A stretch of DNA of 64,000 bases from Akkermansiaceae bacterium. GTDB lineage: Bacteria; Verrucomicrobiota; Verrucomicrobiia; Verrucomicrobiales; Akkermansiaceae. The number at the start of each line of letters is the position of its first letter. Position 1 is the stretch's first letter. The DNA lies in assembly GCA_015062055.1 (NCBI GenBank), contig SUVK01000004.1, forward strand, positions 23,078 to 87,077. The letters are read 5' to 3'. The notes under the pieces were generated by a model. It was not told the origin of the DNA. It was given only the letters and a program-made list of their open reading frames with translations, and did no database searches. Made by a program: the position numbers and the translations under genes. Shown piece by piece: positions 60,499 through 64,000 of the stretch.

Positions 60499-61002
60499 AT
60501 GAAACGTTTTTTTCAAAAACTCACGGTGGGTATTGTGCTGCGAGTGGTGCACGCTGCCTTGGTCGAATTAAAAGCCCAAGACACACGCGTGGCTGAGGAG
60601 TTTGCCCGCATGCCAGAGGGCCTTAGCTACTCGATTCATACCGGGCACAACGGCCCGGTGCTGCATGTTGTGTGGCAAGGGGGTAAATTGCGCCGTGTAC
60701 GCTCCCTCGATAAAGCCACTTGCACGTTACATATCAAATCAATGCCTCTTTCGTTCCGTCTGTTCACGGGGCAAATGGGCTTGGCACAAGCCTACGCCGC
60801 GCACGCCTTTACCATGGCAGGCGAGGTGGCAGATGTCATGCGATTGGCGCGATTGGTTAATATTGTGGAGGCCTATCTCTTCCCCAACTTCATTAACCGT
60901 CGCATCATGACCGATATACCCAAACCGCAGGTGTGTTCCCTGCGTACCTATGCTCGCATCGCATGGGGATTCCTTACTTTCAAATACCGTTTTTCTGCCT
61001 GA
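60499..61002 (+). CDS. Unknown protein, possibly SCP2-like
   Basis: This 167-residue protein has the pattern TLHIKSMPLSFRLFTGQMGLAQAYAAHAFTMAGEVADVMRLARLV over its middle part; the strand-helix alternation with a 'xxFTMAGEV' block resembles the SCP2 sterol-carrier fold, but I cannot confirm it. No signal peptide or membrane helix is clear. It is 6 bases after the Sua5 gene and 9 before the Fe-ADH gene, so co-transcribed. Confidence 0.7.
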   Translation: MKRFFQKLTVGIVLRVVHAALVELKAQDTRVAEEFARMPEGLSYSIHTGHNGPVLHVVWQGGKLRRVRSLDKATCTLHIKSMPLSFRLFTGQMGLAQAYAAHAFTMAGEVADVMRLARLVNIVEAYLFPNFINRRIMTDIPKPQVCSLRTYARIAWGFLTFKYRFSA

Positions 61003-61011
61003 TTTTTTCTC

Positions 61012-62190
61012 ATGTCCTACTTCGAATTTCAAAATGCTGTAAAATTACTGTGCGGCGAGCTTGCTTTGGAGCGTATACCCAACGAGCTGCAGCACCTCAA
61101 CGCGAAACGCCCTCTGGTGCTCTCTGATGCCGTGTTGGCAAAGATTGGTACCATGGCTCAGGTTACAGCAGCCATGGTGGCAGAGGGTGTTGCCCCGGCT
61201 GCTTCTTTTACCGAGATTCCCGTAGATTCATCCTTGGCTGTGGTGAATCAAATTGCTGCATTTTACAGAGACCAACAGTGCGATTCTATCGTTGCCATAG
61301 GTGGTGGTTCGGTCATTGATACAGCCAAAGGTGTGCGTCTGGTGCTTTCTCAAGATACAGACGATATTTTCTCCATCAGCGGGTTAGAAAATGTGACGAG
61401 CGGGAAACACATACCCTTTGTTGTAGTGCCTACCACCGCCGGCACCGGTTCCGAATGCACCGGGGTTGCCGTGATTAAAAATGACGAAAATGGGGTGAAA
61501 ATGGAGTTCCTTTCCCCCTTTGTAGAGCCCGATGTAGCCGTGATAGACCCGCGCATGACCGAGGGTCTGCCCCCCAAGGCGACTGCCTCTACCGGTATGG
61601 ATGCCCTTTGCCATGCAGTAGAGGCCTGCACCTGCCTTCAGGCAAACCCGCTCAGTACCGCCTATGCTACGGCTGCTATCCGGCTTATTGCTCAGAATTT
61701 GGAGACCGCTATCCTGAATGGTAAAAACCGCGAGGCTCGCTTCCATATGGCCCTGGCTTCTACCATGGCCGGTATTGCCTTCTCCAACTCTATGGTCGGG
61801 GCTGTACACGCTATCGGCCATGCGCTTGGTGGTGTTTGCGGGGTGCCGCATGCCGTGGCGATGACTATTTTGCTGCCACATGTCATGCGTTATAACCTGA
61901 GTCATAGTGCAGGGGCCTACGCAGATCTGTTGCCTTGGCTTGTGGGGATGGATGCAGCTATGTCCACCCCGGCCGACCGACGTGCAGAAGCTGCCATTGA
62001 GGCTATCGAGGCTTTGGGGCGTAAGCTGAACACGGCATGCGGGCTACCGCTGACGCTCAGCGCCGCCGGTGTCGGTAAGGAAGCCTTCCCCAAAGTGGCC
62101 GAGTTTGCCGCAAACGATGGTGCTCTTATCGTGAATCCACGTGCTGCAACCGAGTCTCAGGTGCTCGAAATCCTTAATGCCGCGTTCTGA
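61012..62190 (+). CDS. Iron-containing alcohol dehydrogenase
   Basis: The 392-residue protein has the group III ADH blocks: nucleotide-binding GGGSVIDTAKG, PTTAGTGSECTGVAVI, the metal ligands in GMDALCHAVEAC and HAIGHALGG. It oxidises or reduces a short alcohol/aldehyde with NAD(P). It starts 9 bases after the unknown gene, and an aldehyde dehydrogenase follows 2 bases later, so the pair probably works on one alcohol-aldehyde-acid route. Confidence 0.93.
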   Translation: MSYFEFQNAVKLLCGELALERIPNELQHLNAKRPLVLSDAVLAKIGTMAQVTAAMVAEGVAPAASFTEIPVDSSLAVVNQIAAFYRDQQCDSIVAIGGGSVIDTAKGVRLVLSQDTDDIFSISGLENVTSGKHIPFVVVPTTAGTGSECTGVAVIKNDENGVKMEFLSPFVEPDVAVIDPRMTEGLPPKATASTGMDALCHAVEACTCLQANPLSTAYATAAIRLIAQNLETAILNGKNREARFHMALASTMAGIAFSNSMVGAVHAIGHALGGVCGVPHAVAMTILLPHVMRYNLSHSAGAYADLLPWLVGMDAAMSTPADRRAEAAIEAIEALGRKLNTACGLPLTLSAAGVGKEAFPKVAEFAANDGALIVNPRAATESQVLEILNAAF

Positions 62191-62192
62191 CC

Positions 62193-63557
62193 ATGCAAAA
62201 TATAGCCAATATTCAACGTCGTTTTTTCAATACTCACGTCACCCGAGACATTAAGTATCGCCGTGAGGCTCTCAAAAAATTGCGCAGTGCCCTTAAAGAA
62301 TGGGAACCCCGCATTTGCGAGGCCTTGCAAAAAGACCTCGGTAAGTGCGCCATGGAGACCTTCATGACCGAAATCGGTATGGTCGCCTCTTCGCTCAATC
62401 ACACCATCAAATGCCTGCGCCGTTGGTGCAAACCCCGCCGCGTGCATACGCCTCTGGCTCAGTTCCCCTCTGTAAGTCGCGTGGTCCCCGAGCCTTACGG
62501 TGTGGCTCTCATCATGAGCCCGTGGAATTATCCCGTTCTTCTGTGCCTTGACCCGCTGGTGGCCGCACTTTCTGCCGGTAACTGCTGCGTTGTTAAGCCC
62601 TCTTCCATGACCCCCGCTACCTCTGCCGTGTTGGCAGAGATGCTCGGGAGCCTGTACCCCAAAGAATACGTGCATGTAGTGCTGGGCGGGCGAGACTCCA
62701 CCGGGGTGTTGTTAGAGCAAAAGTTTGACTACATCTTCTTTACCGGTAGCCCTACGGTTGGCCATATCATTATGGATGCCGCCGCTCGTCATCTCACCCC
62801 CGTTACGCTGGAGCTTGGCGGTAAGAGCCCCTGTATTGTAGATGCCACGGCCAATCTGCGCGTGGCGGCCCGACGTATCGCGTTCGGTAAAATACTCAAT
62901 GCCGGCCAGACGTGCGTTGCCCCCGATTATCTCTTTATCCACCACAGTGTAAAAGAGGCTTTCGTGCAAGAATATCGTAAGGCCGTGATTGAAATGTTGG
63001 GCGAAGAACCTCTTAAGAACGAGGAGTTTACCCACATTATTTGCAAACGCCACTTCGACCGCCTTATGGACCTCATGCAAGATGCCACCGCTGTGGTCGG
63101 CGGTAAGGGAGACCCCGACACCCTGCGTATCGAGCCCACTGTGTTGGATGCTGTGACCCCGTCTTCTTCATCCATGCAACAAGAGATTTTCGGCCCTGTT
63201 CTGCCCATTCTTACGTGGGAGAAGTGGGAAGATGTAGAAGAATTCGTGCTCAGTCGTCCGCGGCCGCTGGCTTCTTATTTGTTCTCCACAGATTCGGCAA
63301 CCAAACGTCGCTTCTCTCAGAACCTCTCATTCGGTGGCGGGTGCATCAACGATACCATCATTCACCTCGCCGTGCATGGGCTCCCCTTCGGTGGTATCGG
63401 CGATAGTGGTATGGGCTCTTACCACGGTAAAGCCGGGTTCGATACCTTCACGCACCATAAATCCGTGCTATCCAAAGCCAACTGGCTCGATTTGCCTTTC
63501 CGTTATCATCCTTATTCTAAGTTTGCGGAGAAGATTCTGCGCTTTTTCTTGCGATAA
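62193..63557 (+). CDS. Aldehyde dehydrogenase, class 3-like
   Basis: This ALDH has 454 residues, as in the short class 3 group. MSPWNYPV (109-115) contributes to NAD binding, FFTGSPTVG is the Rossmann loop, LELGGKSP holds the general base E207, and NAGQTCVAPDY holds the nucleophile C241. It oxidises fatty or aromatic aldehydes to acids. The C-terminus YHPYSKFAEKILRFFLR may be a membrane-contact helix, as in other class 3 members. Last gene of the run. Confidence 0.94.
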   Translation: MQNIANIQRRFFNTHVTRDIKYRREALKKLRSALKEWEPRICEALQKDLGKCAMETFMTEIGMVASSLNHTIKCLRRWCKPRRVHTPLAQFPSVSRVVPEPYGVALIMSPWNYPVLLCLDPLVAALSAGNCCVVKPSSMTPATSAVLAEMLGSLYPKEYVHVVLGGRDSTGVLLEQKFDYIFFTGSPTVGHIIMDAAARHLTPVTLELGGKSPCIVDATANLRVAARRIAFGKILNAGQTCVAPDYLFIHHSVKEAFVQEYRKAVIEMLGEEPLKNEEFTHIICKRHFDRLMDLMQDATAVVGGKGDPDTLRIEPTVLDAVTPSSSSMQQEIFGPVLPILTWEKWEDVEEFVLSRPRPLASYLFSTDSATKRRFSQNLSFGGGCINDTIIHLAVHGLPFGGIGDSGMGSYHGKAGFDTFTHHKSVLSKANWLDLPFRYHPYSKFAEKILRFFLR

Positions 63558-63678
63558 AATTTTTCCCGAAAACAGACACCCCGCCGTATACTGGGTGTTG
63601 CTTTTTTCTGCCGACGGTAGGTGTTCTACACCCAATTTATCTCGCGCTGTTCGCCTGTGTGTGCTACCATGCCGGCCT

Positions 63679-63867
63679 ATGGACATAGATATCGAAAAAC
63701 GCGCTATTGACTCTGATTTTTGCCTCTCGCCGCAAGAGAAATACGAAGAAAAGGTTGAGCTCTCCAACCTTATTCAAGACCCCGTTGCCCGTGCTAAGGC
63801 ACTTGCCGCCGATGCGCGAGATTTGCAACTCGCCTTGGCGAAGCATCCTACGGCTCCGCTTTGCTGA
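63679..63867 (+). CDS. Small unknown acidic protein
   Basis: The 62-residue frame from the ATG at 63679 (MDIDIEKRAIDSDF) looks like a real small protein: charged, helical, no signal. A possible -10 (TACCAT) lies 8 bases upstream but no -35. The last residues KHPTAPLC are followed after the stop by another short frame (YGSALLMSEAELQDQMRQ) in a different phase, so a C-terminal frameshift is possible. Function unknown. Bases 63868-64000 show no further gene. Confidence 0.4.
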   Translation: MDIDIEKRAIDSDFCLSPQEKYEEKVELSNLIQDPVARAKALAADARDLQLALAKHPTAPLC

Positions 63868-64000
63868 TGAGCGAGGCTGAATTGCAAGACCAAATGCGAC
63901 AGTAAGTGATTTTTCTTCAATTTACGCTGCAATTTTGAGAAAATGGAGCTTTTCTGTTCGTGCCATGTGGCGTGCTGATTTGCCTTTAAAGATGCGTCGA

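Noticed and set aside
63868..64000. Short frame MSEAELQDQMRQ after the last small gene
   Set aside because: Only 12 codons with no signal; kept only as a possible frameshifted end of the upstream gene.

Overview
The window looks like a chromosomal segment of a Verrucomicrobiota bacterium, most likely a gut member of the Akkermansiaceae. This is an inference from family content: a double-length UvrA of 1837 residues (also known in Chlamydia), a Minf_1886-type protein from a family limited to Verrucomicrobia and Planctomycetes, a PEP-CTERM surface protein with an Arg-rich tail, menaquinone-type MenA, and genes that almost never carry a Shine-Dalgarno sequence. Many single genes or first operon genes have a clear -35/-10 pair whose -10 box ends only 6 to 8 bases before the start codon, which predicts leaderless mRNAs.

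Layout. 1-2 kb: a secreted serpin (cut by the window edge) and a divergent D-Ala-D-Ala dipeptidase. 2-10.3 kb: an envelope run with an ExbB/ExbD proton channel, a large TPR protein, a GT51 glycosyltransferase whose transpeptidase half has lost its catalytic residues, an inositol monophosphatase-family enzyme and RsmB. 10.4-16.3 kb: a His-rich lipoprotein and the fused UvrA. 16.3-17.8 kb: three coupled small genes with a YadA-head/tail-fibre-like protein. 18-25 kb: RtcB, a HAD phosphatase, a Trk/Ktr potassium system, and prfA-prmC-membrane protein. 25-30 kb: a pseudopilin plus DAHP synthase pair and a zinc/manganese ABC operon.

30-36.8 kb: a PEP-CTERM surface protein, the operon pyrC-DUF3820-menA-DUF5009, a tandem-repeat secreted protein and a secreted protein with a possible His/Cys dyad. 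36.8-45.4 kb: a signalling and envelope block with a Ser/Thr kinase carrying a long repeat tail, coupled by a 4-base overlap to a membrane PP2C/SpoIIE phosphatase, then a 3D-domain wall protein and two tandem Sel1-repeat paralogues. 45.5-49.4 kb: a frameshifted hemW, nagB, tRNA-Thr and two identical tRNA-Lys genes, HU, and RNase HIII. 49.4-58.6 kb: agmatine deiminase, Minf_1886 protein, an orphan HsdS, recN, an MBL hydrolase, pyrD, an epimerase, a FAH-family enzyme and a lipoprotein. 58.7-64 kb: an EF-P family protein with Arg at the loop tip, and the run Sua5/TsaC, unknown, Fe-ADH, ALDH.

No CRISPR array, insertion sequence or complete mobile element was seen. The regions most worth follow-up are the kinase-phosphatase module, the adhesin/holin-like trio, the degenerate class A PBP, the frameshifted hemW and the widespread leaderless promoter architecture.
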